A DNA stretch of 64,000 nt from Benincasa hispida. Taxonomy: Eukaryota > Streptophyta > Magnoliopsida > Cucurbitales > Cucurbitaceae. Of the stretch, positions 1-12,300 are shown in pieces. Positions within the stretch are counted from its first letter, which is position 1. Each line of letters starts with the position of its first letter. The notes under the pieces were generated by a model. That model did not search any database. It saw only the letters and a list, made by a program, of their open reading frames with translations, and was not told the origin of the DNA. The DNA lies in the NCBI RefSeq assembly GCF_009727055.1, contig NC_052349.1, positions 33,745,405 through 33,809,404 on the forward strand, written 5' to 3'. The translations under genes were made by a program, and so were the position numbers.

Positions 1-962
1 GGTTTGATACTACGGTCAAATATTATGGCTTTGATCCAAACGTTGATGAGTCTTGTGTTTACAAGAAAATCATCAACAATTCAGTAGCTTTCTTAGTGTT
101 ATATGTAGACAATATTCTACCCATTGGGAATGTTGTAGGTCTTTTGATTGATATAAAACCATGGCTAGAAGCCCAATTCCAAATGAAATATTTGGGACAG
201 GCTCAGTTTGTTTTGAGCATTCAAATCTTTAGGGATCATAAGAACAAATTGCTAGCCTTGTCTAAGGCTTCGTATATTGATAAGATATTTATCAAGTATT
301 CAATGCCGAACTCCAAGAGAGGCTTGCTACCTTTCAGGCACGAAGTTATCTTGTCTAAGGAACAGTGTCTTAAGACACCTCAAGAAGTTGAAGAGATGAG
401 ATGGATCCCTTATGCATCGGCTATTGGCAGCCTGATGTATGCAATGTTATGTACTAAACTGACATTTGCTTCGCGATGTGGATAGTCAGTAGATATCAGT
501 TTAATCCAAGATTAGATCACTGAACAACCGTTAAAATGATCCTCAAGTATCTTAGGAGAACGATGAACTACATGTTTGTGTATGGGTCAAGGATTTGATC
601 CTACACTAACGGATTGTCAATCGTTGACTCCAACCATGGAGGCAAAATATGTAACGACTTGTGAAGCTGCCAAGGAGACTATATGGCTCAGGAAATTCTT
701 GACTAATCCGGAAGTTGTTCCAGACATGTCAAAGCCTGTCACTCTTTATTGTGATAATAGTGGTGCTGTGGCTAATTCCAAGGAGCCTAGGAGCAACAAG
801 CGTGGAAAGCATATTGAGCACAAATATCACCTAATTCGAGAGATTATGCATCGAGGGGGCGTGATCGTCATGAATATCATTTTGGAGAACAACGTTGCTA
901 ATCCGTTTCAAATGCCCTTATGTCCTAGTTTCTTGTTTTTGTGTACTATTGTACTAGTTTGA
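1..962 (+). pseudogene. Ty1/copia reverse transcriptase (C-terminal half) and RNase H remnant
   Basis: The window opens inside the pol gene of a copia retrotransposon. Reading from base 3, the frame gives the RT stretch before and through the catalytic box, which reads YVDN instead of YVDD, so the second catalytic aspartate is lost. It continues through the RT thumb (RGLLPF, RWIPYASAIGSLMYAMLCT) to a stop near 483. About 100 bases later an RNase H part appears (576-930), with EAKYVTTCEAAKETIWLRKF, a YCDNSGAVANSKEPRS segment and a KHIEHKYHLIREI segment. The section between (start of RNase H, normally with a DADW-type motif) is deleted or scrambled. The copy is dead. It belongs to the same lineage as the RT/RNase H at 45342-46715, which keeps YIDD. 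A polypurine tract and 3' LTR follow directly. Confidence 0.9.
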
Positions 963-979
963 CCTTTATTAATAGCTTT

Positions 980-995
980 AGGACAAGTGAGAGAT
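980..995 (+). other. Polypurine tract of the copia element
   Basis: The purine-rich run GGACAAGTGAGAGAT sits immediately before the TGTTGGG start of the LTR. This is the expected primer for plus-strand DNA synthesis and fixes the LTR start at 996. Confidence 0.65.
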
Positions 996-2961
996 TGTTG
1001 GGATTGATGCTCTAAATCTTGCGGTCTTGTAGTTTGTAATTGTATTTATACAAACAATTTATTTATCTAATAAAATAAGAGATATTTTATTTGACATTTA
1101 GTTCCATTAATCCAAAAACCAATAAACTAGGATCCAAGGTTATCTTCTGTAACTTAAACATGTATGTGGAGATATACAAGTGGATCATGTTTAAGTGATA
1201 ACTTAAACAGTATGTAGTAGATGGATAAGGTTGGTTACCTTATCCTGGTGACACTACGAATACGACCTGCTTTATAGTTGTTACAAATTGTTGTAAAGTG
1301 CTACAAATGATCTGATCCAGATCATCCTTTCGCTATCACTATACTTGATTAGTGCACATGACCAGGGTTATTCTATACAAAGAGTTTGTATAAGACCAGA
1401 CCAAGAAATGAATAGTCTCTCTATATAACACTGTTACTAGAAGAGACTTACATTTCACTAGGATGATCATAGGTGACTTGACTTGAATCCTATGAAGAAG
1501 GTCCTTTAATCTGCATGGGTAAGAGGGACCAATTTCGTCGACTCATTATGTCTACCATTTTTGGGATTCGTCTGATTAGGGAGATGGGAACCCAGCTACA
1601 CAAGAAGAAATTCACTCCTTCCCTACTGTTAGGGCAAGTAGATAAATTGTTCCCTTAAGGGCAATTTCGGGGCTTGAACCATTTGGCACCGCACCCTCTT
1701 CTTGCCTGAGAGGAGTTCGGTTATAATTGGACTATAACTAATTATTCATTAGACGGATCGGTAGTACTTAAGAAGTTAGATGTAACTATAGGGGCAAAAC
1801 GATAATTTTGGCCTAATTATACTCACGAGCAATTTGTGAACGGTCAAACATTATTGATTGGTTATATCAAATGCACACAGAAATATATCTATAATGCGAA
1901 GAGTGCAGCTATGGGTCTTTAAGTAGAGTGACCAATAGTTAATAGAAGTTGATTAATTTAATTAAAGAGTTTATTTAATTTATCACGTACCATTGGAGCT
2001 TCAATCTATAGGTCCATAAGGTCCCCTCGTTAGCTCAATTGGGATTAATGAGAATAAAATTAATTTGATTTGTTAAAATTAATTGAAGGGAATTAATTAT
2101 ATAAGATATAATTAATATAATGTACGTGATGCATTATAATATAAAATTAATTATATGAGATATAATTAATATAATGTATCTGATGCATTATAATATAATG
2201 TTTTATTTGAGAGAAATAAATATTTGAATATGATTCAAATATTACTTATATGAATGAGACTCATATAAATATTATAGGTTAATATTAATATGAATTTGAT
2301 TCATATTAAATACTATAGGTTAAATGAGAAAATAATAAACTATAGGTTATATTATATGTGATATAATATAAGCTATAGCTTATGTGTTATGTTAGATATA
2401 ACATATGGTTTAACATATGATATATATATTAAATTAGTTAATATATATATATATATATAATTAAAAATATATATATATATTTTAATTAAATCAGTTATTA
2501 GGAGGGAGTTATTTGATACTTCTCCCCTCTCTCTTGTTTAACGTGGGTTGAGATAGAGGATAAAAGATCTTCTTCTTCCTATAGTTTCTCTCAAGAAGAA
2601 AACACAAGATTAACTCTCTTTGTCTTTTGCTCTTGAGAAAAACTCTCCCTTTAAAAAATTAACATACTTAAGCCCACACATCTCTCAATCCATTTTTTTC
2701 TTGATGAATAACGAGCACTCCTCGTTGTAGTATTTAGATTTTGAGTTTTTCGTTGTTGTGCTCATGAGTTCGAAAGAGTTCGAGTTGTTCGTGACTTGGA
2801 GGGGAACGTGAAGATTCTTGGTCTTGAAGGGTAAGTACTCGTAATCCCTTCCTCTCTAAATTTCTGAGAATTGCATGCTTAATTAGATTTGTGAATCCTA
2901 GTTTCTGTCCTCTGTTTATGATAAATGTTTTGTAAAATAAATTTAGGACTCGATCCTTCCA
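996..2961 (+). repeat. Copia 3' LTR, about 2.0 kb
   Basis: The sequence starts TGTTGGGATTGATG right after the polypurine tract and ends near CGATCCTTCCA, the same type of end as other LTRs here (GAGTTCCTTCA before a primer site). It contains the roughly 30-nt core shared by many LTRs of the window (1743-1772), a very AT-rich stretch with (AT)n around 2439-2485, and the leader-like 'gagttcgagttgttcg' block near 2770-2810, which resembles 45120-45150. The 3' boundary is inferred from the ending and not from a target duplication. Confidence 0.8.
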
Positions 2962-3006
2962 TTGCAGGTAGTCACCTACTCCTTTCAATATTAACCCCAT
3001 CAATTA

Positions 3007-3330
3007 ACAGATTTACCAAGAGAGATTTAATATCTCGCGGTCCAATCTTATACAAATTCTTTGTATAGGATACCTCCACTCACATATCTCCAGATGAACG
3101 GTTTGGATCAAATCATTTGTAACTATTTAGTGGGTTGTATCCATAGTGTCACGTGGATAAGACACTCAACCTCATCAATATACTATAGACCTTTACGTTA
3201 TTTCTGAACATGATCCACCCGTATGTTAACTACATATTGTTCAAACTACATGTAATAACCTTGAATTTTTCTGATTAATGGATAAACTAATAAATTAATT
3301 AATCATGAGGCTTTTGGGTACAAATCCCAA
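3007..3330 (-). repeat. Inverted copia LTR fragment (5' end of an LTR)
   Basis: Read on the minus strand this begins TGTTGGGATTTGTACCC at 3330 and carries the typical early-LTR blocks of this window: a 'tggatcatgtt' block, the rapid 'tgtcacta/tatccat' block and the 'tatacaaagaatttgtataag' block. It stops at about 3007, so only the first 320 or so bases of an LTR are present. It abuts a copia pol remnant on the other strand exactly at its TG end. Confidence 0.7.
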
Positions 3331-4702
3331 CATATGGTATATTGACAGTAGGGCTTCGAATCACATTGCCTTTGATCACAACACCATGTCTAACTCGTTT
3401 GAGTATGGAGGTAATGAAAGGGTATGTTGGTAATGGCAGTACGCTATTTATATCTTATATTGGTTCATGTCATATTACTACCGGTGTTGGTTTATTAAAT
3501 CTTCAAATGTGTTGTGCGTTTCTGCTATTGCCAAGAATCTCATCAATGTGTCTAAACTTGTGCAAGATAACAAAGTATTATTTGAATTTCACTCTGGTTG
3601 TTGTCTTGTTAAGGATATCAGCATGGGCCAAGTAGTGCTGAAGGGGGAACTTGATGATGGTTTGTACAAAGTTGAACCAACTAGAGCCATTGGTAGTGCT
3701 TCAGACTTGGAGAATACCAGTTTGAAGTCGGACGGGAAAATAATGGCATGCTGTACAGTAATTAAAAAGGTAATGTTAATGCAAATATGTTTTGCATCGA
3801 AGGCTTGGGCATTCTTCTTTAAAAATTTTGAATGATTTAATAAGACTGCTTAATCTACCAGTGAAAACAAATGAAGAGGTTAATTTTTGTGAAGCTTGTA
3901 AGTTCGGAAAGTCTCATGCTCTTCCCTTTTCTTTATCATTATTCCATGCTCGCTCTCCTTTCGAATTAATTCATCTTGATCTATGGTACCATACTTATAT
4001 AGTGTCTACATGCTTATCCACTCAAGTTAAAAAGTGATATGGTGTCTGCCTTTAGTCATATCAATACCTTAGTTAAAAACAATTTGGAGTGCACATTAAG
4101 GTCTTACAACCCGCTAATACAGGAGAGTACGTTAAAGTTTGTAAGTTGTGCCAGTTGAAAATTCAGTATCGACTTTCTTGCCCGTATACATCAACACAAA
4201 ACAGCATAAATGAACGAAAGCACAAACTTATTGTAGGCATCAATGTCGTTATACTTCTTGTACCTCCACGTTTCTTATAAATGGGCTGTTCTTAAGGGAA
4301 ATTCTCCTATGGAAGTATTGATCAAACGAACATTTAATGTTGGAGGCTTGGGAATATTTGGGTGTTTTTGCTACCTGTGTTCGAGGCCATACAATTCCAT
4401 CAAGTTTCAATTTCGGTAGGAGAGATGTGTCTATTCGGGGCCTAGCACGGCTCACAAATGGCATAAATGTTTGAATCAAAATGGAAGAATTGTTAGGCTT
4501 TGGGTCCAGCACGCTGCCCAGCCCACCTCGGGAGCAGGCATCACCATCCTCATCTTCAACCGGCCAAAATAATCCTTCATCGGCGGTCTCAGCCTCACCT
4601 CACCTGTCCGCCCGCCCATTACCTCCCCTACAAAATCCCACTTACGATCCACCTCCATCAAGCCCAAACCCAGCACACCTTTTAGGTGATGAAAAATGGT
4701 AA
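3331..4702 (+). pseudogene. Copia protease / GAG-pre-integrase / integrase remnant
   Basis: The translation in three shifting frames gives, in order: the protease active-site region (WYIDSRASNHI, where copia proteases normally have DSGAS, so the glycine is replaced); the 'NLINVSKLVQDN' segment; the GAG-pre-integrase zinc motif (HRRLGHSSLKIL then CEACKFGKSHALPF); parts of the integrase core, including YTSTQNSINERKHKLIV; and a segment matching the integrase C-terminal side ('GCFCYLCSRPYNSIKFQF'). The last 220 bases (4481-4702) read as a Pro/Ser-rich linker such as often joins integrase and RT. Several frameshifts and stops and a deletion in the integrase core make it non-functional. No RT follows. 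Confidence 0.85.
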
Positions 4703-4913
4703 TTAACAAAACTTATTTTGAATTTTTAAAACTATTAAAATTTTGTTTTTGAATTAAATTAAAGGAAAAATATTTCAAGTGTAAGAAATTTTATTTGTAA
4801 CTAACAATTAATTATTTATTAGCTATTTATAATTAATCTTTAATGACATGTTTTGTAAATTAGTAAATTTAAGAAGGGAAAAATTATCTAAAAAAGTTTT
4901 TCTAACCTTTTCA

Positions 4914-4945
<32 letters not shown>

Positions 4946-5739
4946 GTTATTAGATTATAGATTATATATATAGGTGGAGAAAGAAAAGTTCACAAAGCAA
5001 GGAAAATTATTAATCAACCAACATAATTTTGGAAATTATTGAAATTAAAAAAATGGGAAGAGTTGGGAAAAAAAAAGTGGTGAAAAAGGAAAAGGACATC
5101 ATTAGATGAGTGTATCGAAAAAAATGAAGAGAATGTAAACCCATCTTGTGGTCCATGAAAAATCTAATAATTAAATTTGGAGATCACTAGTTGTATTCTA
5201 CTATTTCTATCCATATACTTAAAAGAATAAAAAATGTGTTGCAAATTTGCAATACTATCATTTTCAAATATAATAATCTTGAGGATATGGTCGAAATGTA
5301 ATAATCTTGGGGATATGGTCGATATTTTTTAATGTCGATGTTTCAATTTTTTCACTCATACAATTATTTAACTAAAAGAATATATATTTTCATTTTTTTT
5401 TGAAATACATATAATTTAATAGTTAAGATACTAATTATCATGTAAATAATATTGATGGTTCGTTCTCCACTACGAAATTATCGGAAAAAAACTAAAGTCT
5501 CTATCTATCTTGTGTATTTATTGTTATTGTAACCAATCCTTTTGAGTTCTAACAAACATTTAGAGGTGGAGATTAGTACTATTTTCTTTACTTTTTAGTC
5601 TAAATTATCTAAAAATATTTCTATTTGTATTATTTCAAAGGAAAAAAAAAACAGAAAAGAAAAAAAGGTTTCAATTTGCAATACTATCATTTTTAAGATA
5701 CTAATGTCATTTGGTTTAGAGATAGAACCTTATATTTTT
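4703..5739. other. AT-rich non-coding stretch
   Basis: No coding signal is seen. It contains a 29-T homopolymer (4917-4945) and short A/T-rich tracts. The phrase 'ataatcttg(a/g)ggatatggtcga' occurs twice (about 5270-5320), a small local duplication. Confidence 0.6.
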
Positions 5740-5940
5740 TTCAATAAAGCTTCAAATGGACATTCGAGTAAAAAAGAAAAGGAACCTTACTAATATTTAT
5801 AAGATAAACAAGATATTTCTCTGATCGTGAATTGGTTTTGAAATAAAACCACAAAATTTGGAGTTCGATCTAATAATGATGAATCTAAAGAAACACCATC
5901 TTGAAGAGCATTGAAATTTTCACATTAAAAAAATTACTAT
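5740..5940 (+). repeat. Partial TRIM-like repeat copy
   Basis: The order of blocks matches the better copy at 15847-16160: 'aatatttataagataaacaagatatttctc' (LTR middle), 'gaattggttttgaaataaaacc' (LTR end), 'gaatctaaagaaacaccatcttgaagagca' (the region before the second LTR, including its polypurine tract), then 'ttgaaattttcacattaaaaa' (start of the next LTR). The primer-site part is eroded. Confidence 0.55.
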
Positions 5941-6419
5941 AAAAATTTTAACGTGTTCCAATTTTTTTTTCCAATATATACATAATTTCATCGGCATAGG
6001 TTTGTTTTCCGCTACAAAAAATTCATTCGTCAGCCAAAGTGGAGCAACCCATGGAGTTTCTTTCTGCAGATCTATGCTGACGTAATAATGTGTCTACCAA
6101 AATGTTTATTTTTTTTTAAAAAAAATCCACTTCTCTTCTCCTCCTCCTTGGTCGCCAGCGCCAGTTACGACCGCGGGTAAGTGTTTCAACGGTGTTTTTT
6201 TCTAATTTTTTTTTTAAACCTTATTCCTTACATCTACTTTGCGAGTTGATTTAGTGATGATAAATCAAATAAATAGTTTCTTTTTATGAAGTTGGTGGAG
6301 TGTTGTTTATATTCTCTTTTTTATGACATTTGTATCAGATTCGAAGTATTTTTTCTTCTTTATTAAGAATTAATGCAAATTTAGTCTTTTTCTTTAATTG
6401 AAGTTAATGAGTTTTTTAG
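5941..6419. other. Non-coding stretch, nothing identified
   Basis: A short GC-richer island at 6128-6180 (cttctcctcctccttggtcg and following) followed by GTAAGTG looks like an exon end and splice donor, but no ORF or protein family could be recognised on either side. Confidence 0.4.
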
Positions 6420-6960
6420 GGTAATACGTTGGGCTGTGTTGAAGTATTTGGTGGGCTCATGAAGATTATACCGAGGCCCAAACTAGAAATCTTGTTCAAC
6501 TCAAACCAGCTGAAGGAAAACTTCTCTCTGAATACCGTGTGCTGAAAGCACAATCCGTGTGAAGGCTTGATCTGATTTTACATGTTAATGGCTAGGATTA
6601 GATCTAGGCACTCACACAATAAGATTGCTTTGAATGACTATCTTTCATTTTTCTTTCTTTCAGATCAGAGAGCTCAAGAGAGAAAAGAGAAAAGAGGGAA
6701 AATGCTGCTTGTTTAGCTCGAGGAAAAAAACTGGGAAAAAGATGATGATTCAGTAAGCAAGAAGTGCAAAAGAAGAAGAAGAAGAATACCAATCTTTTAA
6801 CGTAGTTCGGGAACAACAAAGCCTACATCCACGAAGGAGCTGATTTGTTATTCAGTCTTGGAGAGATTTTTTGGAATTACAGATAAGTTGGCAGGAAGAA
6901 CTTTTTATTTTCACAGTGCTTTACAAAGTAGTTATAACATACTTGTAAAGTTTAATTTCA
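6420..6960. repeat. Possible degraded LTR or leader of an old retroelement
   Basis: The phrase 'acgtagttcgggaacaac..gcctacatccacg' (6800-6835) is a variant of a phrase also seen at 50513-50540 ('agtggttcgatacaaccggcctacatcc') and 62396-62430 ('agtggttcgaccaatttggtctacatccact'). All three lie in non-coding, retroelement-like contexts, so I read this stretch as an old LTR piece. No ends or primer site were found. Confidence 0.35.
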
Positions 6961-7977
6961 ACAAGTTCTCCTTGACATAATACTTTCTAAATAGATGGAT
7001 AGTGGTCTAATGGTTTAGTAGGATTGGTGGAGAAAAATTTTAAGTTTAGTGGTAGAATTTTAAGGTCAGTGGATTAGTGGGATTGGGGAGAAAAATTTTA
7101 AGTTTAGTGGTAGAATTTTAAGGTTAGTGGATTAGTGGTCAGTTTCTTATTTGCCGATAAATCGTTTTAATTTTTCCACCTCAATGAATATTAAACTCAA
7201 TCGAAGCACTCGATCGTTTGTGCAATATTTATCTCTCATTTCTAACTTTTGTTCTCTTCATTTGTTGTTTTTCCTTACACTTTTGTGCTAGTTGTTCCAT
7301 TCTTATGTGATTTATGTTGAGAATTAAAGTGACTCTTAAAAAACTATTTAGGATATTTTAAGAGTCAAGTGTCATTTAGACACTTTTTAGGAGGTTTTTA
7401 GTTTCGTTTTCAAAGTCTCAAGTGAAACTTGAGAATTTTAACTATCATTATTTTCTAAGATAGTTAAGTTAAATAGATAATTTACTACTAGAATTGATTT
7501 TGAGATGATTCATCATGTTATATAAAGCTCTTGAATCAAACAACTTGCATTAATAATTAGGCAAATTAATAAGAAAATTGACAAGAAATAAGAAAAAAAA
7601 AAAAAAAAAGTCACATTTAAAAATCATTGCATTGTTTAGTTTTAGTATTTAAAATTAAGTTTATAAACATTACTTCTACTCATAAAATTTAATGTTAATT
7701 TCTTATCAAAGTTTTTACCCATGTTTTCAAAATTCAAGCCAAGTTTTATGAGTTTATATATAAAAGAAAAATTGAACTTGATAGGAATTAAACGTTTCGT
7801 TAAGATGAAGACAACCATATATTATAGAAAATACTGAGAGAAAACAAACATAAATTTTAAAAAATAATAAATAAATAAAATTAAATATTATCAAATGAAC
7901 CTAATATTATTATCACGAGAATGGGTTGGATGCAACAATCAATGATCAATTTTATGAATGATTGATTGAATGATTGA
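6961..7977. other. AT-rich non-coding stretch
   Basis: No coding signal is seen. It includes the 58-bp direct repeat listed separately and a poly-A run near 7590-7608. Confidence 0.5.
7017..7132 (+). repeat. Two-copy tandem repeat, unit about 58 bp
   Basis: The unit 'ggattggtggagaaaaattt...aaggtcagtggattagt' is repeated head to tail (about 7017-7075 and 7075-7132) with only a few differences. It begins and ends in variants of 'agtggattagtgg'. Confidence 0.85.
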
Positions 7978-8549
7978 TGTTAGAAATTTTGATTTATAAT
8001 ATTGATTCATATAATTTAAGTTGATAATTGTTATGGTTGTACACACGGTGATGATTAGTGTAGTATTGAAGAGACAATTATTGGGTTTAAATCCCTCCGT
8101 CCTCTAATCCTAGATAGTTATCTAAGTTCATGGGCAGTTATCCATGTAGTGGACATGTTGGTAGTTACCTAGAATGTGGGTAGTTAGCTAAGTTAGTGGT
8201 GAGTGGGTAGTTGACAATTGCCTATATATCTATATCTATATATATATGTGTGTGTGATAGATAGTTCTTCTTTGGTGGACTCTCTCAATCTCTGTGTGGT
8301 TTTTGTTTAAAAAAAAAAAAACACAATCTCTGTGAGTCAAGGTTTATTTCATTGAATTAAACAAGTCCTTATATCATATCAAAAAGAATTGGAGAACATT
8401 GATTTAAAGAATTTCGGACATTCTTCATGGAATCATTAGATAACTATTCATTCCTTTACCATATGTATCTTGATTAATTTAATTATCTTATTAGAATCTA
8501 TGGATGATAATCGCTTCCACATTTAAGTCCAATTGATGTTAATATTTGG
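7978..8549 (+). repeat. Possible LTR followed by a tRNA-Met primer site
   Basis: A candidate start TGTTAGAAATTTTG lies at about 7978. The stretch contains TATA-like sequence (8222-8247) followed by a pyrimidine-rich leader. It ends just before TTTGGTATTAGAGTCAGG (8549-8566), which matches the usual plant primer-binding site TGGTATCAGAGC at most positions. The LTR ends are approximate and no partner LTR was found. Confidence 0.5.
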
Positions 8550-9308
8550 TATTAGAGTCAGGTTTTGAATAGGAATTATATCACCAATCTAGGTTTATGA
8601 AGATTTGAGTATTTTCGATTGAATTTAATTATTTATAATTGATGTTTTTAATTAATTATTTATGGCTCATGACAACTTGACCAATAAATTCGTCACAACC
8701 ATGGCTCAATTTCAACCCACAAAATGAAATTCTTCCAAAATGGGGTCATCGGCCCAATTGTGTGTTAGTGGGCATGACATTAGTGATTGTGAAATTATGT
8801 TGTATTCCAACGATGAACATGATCTCATATAGAATAATTATTATAATAATAATTATTCCAATGGTTGTGGAATTTTGTGGAGGTTCTTTTAATGATGAAC
8901 CAAAGAAGTATTCGACTGTAGTCATGATTTAAATCTTTAATATTTTAATGAATGTGTTAGTCACCGCATTAGCACACTCGGAGTTCATCATCAAATGATT
9001 TAAATTATTTTATAAATTTTTATTGATATAGCATCATAAATGACATCTAAAAATGATAAACATTTATAGTTATTATCATGTAGTTATACAGTTACCCAAA
9101 GGTAGATCTTACTTAGTTAATAACAATTTAAGTATGGTTATGAACTTTTTTTTAATTAATATATAATGTTCCTCCAATGATGACTTGTATATTAAAGTAA
9201 ACTTAGTGATTGACCTTATATATATTATATGAATGATGCATGAATGTTGATTATTAGTTGTTTTTAGATTTAGCCCAAAGGTGAATTTAAATGCAAGGTT
9301 TTGGTATA
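8550..9308. other. Retroelement leader and possible gag scrap, then AT-rich DNA
   Basis: After the primer site, a short frame starting at 8661 reads MAHDNLTNKFVTTMAQFQPT and is soon broken. A following 'CVSGHDISDCEIM' segment vaguely resembles a gag zinc-knuckle region, but this is not convincing. From about 8930 to 9308 only AT-rich sequence is seen. Confidence 0.35.
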
Positions 9309-12300
9309 TGTTATTATTAGGATTTATGTCTTAAATCTCATAGTATGTATAAATTTGTAAAAAAAAATATTTCTTAATACATAAATAAAGTGTATATTTG
9401 ATTAATAAAGTATTCTATGATTTGCATAATTCAAAATCTAATAAACAAAGATCCGAGGTTATTTAATGTACCTTGAACAGTATGTAGTGGACATACAAAT
9501 GGATCATGTTCGAGAAATAACCTGAAAGGTCTATAGTATATGGATAATATTGGATGTCTTATCCTGGTAGCAATATGGATACGACCCACTTTGTAAATGT
9601 TGGAACAGTTGCAAGTGTTACAAACGATTTGATCAAAATTGTTCATGTGATAATATGGAAGTGGAGGTATCTTATATAATGAATTTGTATAAGATAGGAC
9701 ATCGCAATATAATCTCTCCTTGTAACATAATTAATTGAAGAGTTTTATATTTCAAATGATAACCATGTAACTCGATCTCAATCCTAAATGATGAACTCTT
9801 GCTCATAAGGGTCGTTCTTCGATTTGTATATGTGAGAGTGGCCTTAGCTGCTGACCCAAAATGCCTACCATTTTGGGGATGATACTGAGTGAGAAGCTGG
9901 GAACATAGCTTCACAAGATGGAATTTACTCCATCTCGACTTTAGGGAAGATAGACAGATTGTTCCCTTAAGTGCCGACTCCAAGACTTGAACAATGAAGC
10001 CTCATCGTCTCACTGACCTGAGAGGGACTTTGTTTATAGTTGGTTTGTAAACAGAATTGTTCATTAAAGGATCTGTGGTACTTAAGGTACAAGAAATAAT
10101 CACAAAGGCAAAACAGTATTTTTACCCAGTTGTAACTATAAACAATTTGTGAAAGGTTGACTTACAAAATATGGTTAATTCAATGGATATATAAATATAC
10201 TGCAGGTCATAAGAGTGCAGCGATCTTTAGTGGAGTGCCTCAAAGTTAATGAATGGTGATTAGCTTAATTAAATAATTTAGTTAATTAATCATGAATCAT
10301 TGGAGCTTATGACTGTAAGTCCATTATGTCCCTCTGCTAGCTCACAAATGAATTCAACAAAGATTTTAAAGTGGAAAGAATTTGAAGAGTTCAGATTAAT
10401 TAAGGAAATTAATTGTATAATATAATTATATATGATACAATTAATGTACATTATAAAGATAATTTTGAATTATATTTAAAATTTAAACTATATAATATGA
10501 GAGTATTAATATTTCAATAAGATTCAAATAGTAAGTTAATATAAATTATATTTATATTAAAACTATAGGTTGTGATTAATGTGAATACAATTCATATTAA
10601 AACTATAAGTTATATGAGAGATGAACATTTGAATATAATTCAAATTAGTTAAATTAAATATTACATATTTAATTGGTTAACTTAATTGTTTAATTTTAAT
10701 TTTTAATTAAATTAATATCTTTTAAATTAAATTAAATTAAATTAAACTCCTCTGCATTGCAGGGGAGTTGGAGAGTGGAGGAGGGAAGTTACCTTTGTAG
10801 GATTATATCAACAGCAGCGGAAGTACAAGGATCATCTAAGCATTCAAATTCACTAATTTTGACATAATATAAAGCATGCTTTTGCAGAAAAATGGGTTTC
10901 AAGACATACCTCTTGTAGAACTTCTTCAAAGCTCCTCCTCTAGCTGCAATCTTCTCCATATCCTGTTGTAGACCACTTCAAGATCTTCCCCACTATTCTC
11001 TTGGTGTTCTAGATTTAGTTGTGGGACTCAAAACAAGCTTGAATCAAGGGATAAAGAAGAAAAGCTCACTGTAACAACCTTCTTGAAGAACCATTCTTCA
11101 AACCGAATTTTTTCTAAAATTCACTATAGATTGCATGCCCGATTTTCACTCAAATCTCTTTATTATATCGCAGATCAACACGCAAAGAGAAGAGTTGCAT
11201 GAGTTGCAGCTCATGCTTGGAGAAGACAAAGGCAAGAAGATGCAATAGGTGTGAGCTACTTCAAAAGATGGATAATGGAAAATCCTTTTTTTCCATTTAG
11301 GTGTTTGTTTGTTTCTTCTTTTTCAATTATATCTCAAAATCAAATTTTGATTTTGTAAATCTATTTTGATTTTAAAAATGAAAATTTAATTAATTTCATA
11401 AATTAAGTATAAAACAAAACTTAATTAATTTAATATCAAATATTAAATTAATTTTAACACATATCCATATTTATATATTTAAATCAAATTTAAATATATA
11501 AATTCTCCTATTCCATTTAATTCTAAAATTAAACATATAATTATATCTCATATAATTACTAATTCTCTTAATTCTAATTTGAACGTTTCAAATTAACTTA
11601 TCGCGCTATTCTAGAGCTAGTCCGTTACGAGCTAGTAGGAAGACTTCATGGACTTACAGATCATAGGCTTTAATGATCCGAGATTAATTGGCTAAACTCA
11701 TTAGACCAAATTAAATCCCCATTCGTAAATTAATGGGTCTCTCTACTAAAGCCCATAGTTGCACTACCCTCACTGTAGATATATTATGTCCATATGATTT
11801 AATCATAATCAGCAAATCGACCCTTCATAGGTTGTTCGTTATAACGGATGGGTCAAATATCTGTTTTACCCTCGAGATTACGTCTTATTTCTCAAGTCCC
11901 TACCGATTCTTTAATGAACAATTGGTTTGTGATCCAATCACTAAACCAAACTTTCCTAGCCAAGTGAGAGGATGAGGCCCCCTTGTTTAAGACATGGATT
12001 CAGTACTTGGGAGAACAATCTTTCTTCTATCCCTAAATCGGGTAGGTGTGAACTCCTTCTTGCACCTTATGTCCCCAACTATTTATCTGATCTTACCCCT
12101 GAAATAGGAGTCTTATTGAACCGACGCTGTTGAGCCAACCCTCAACTATGCAAATCTAAGGGCAATATCGAATAAACAGGAGTTCATAGTTAGCTCAGGA
12201 TTAAGATCGAGTTACCTAGGTCATCTAGGTGAAATAGTCAATCTTAAACAATAAACAATATTATAAAGCAAGAGTGACTTATTTCTTGGTCCTGATCTTA

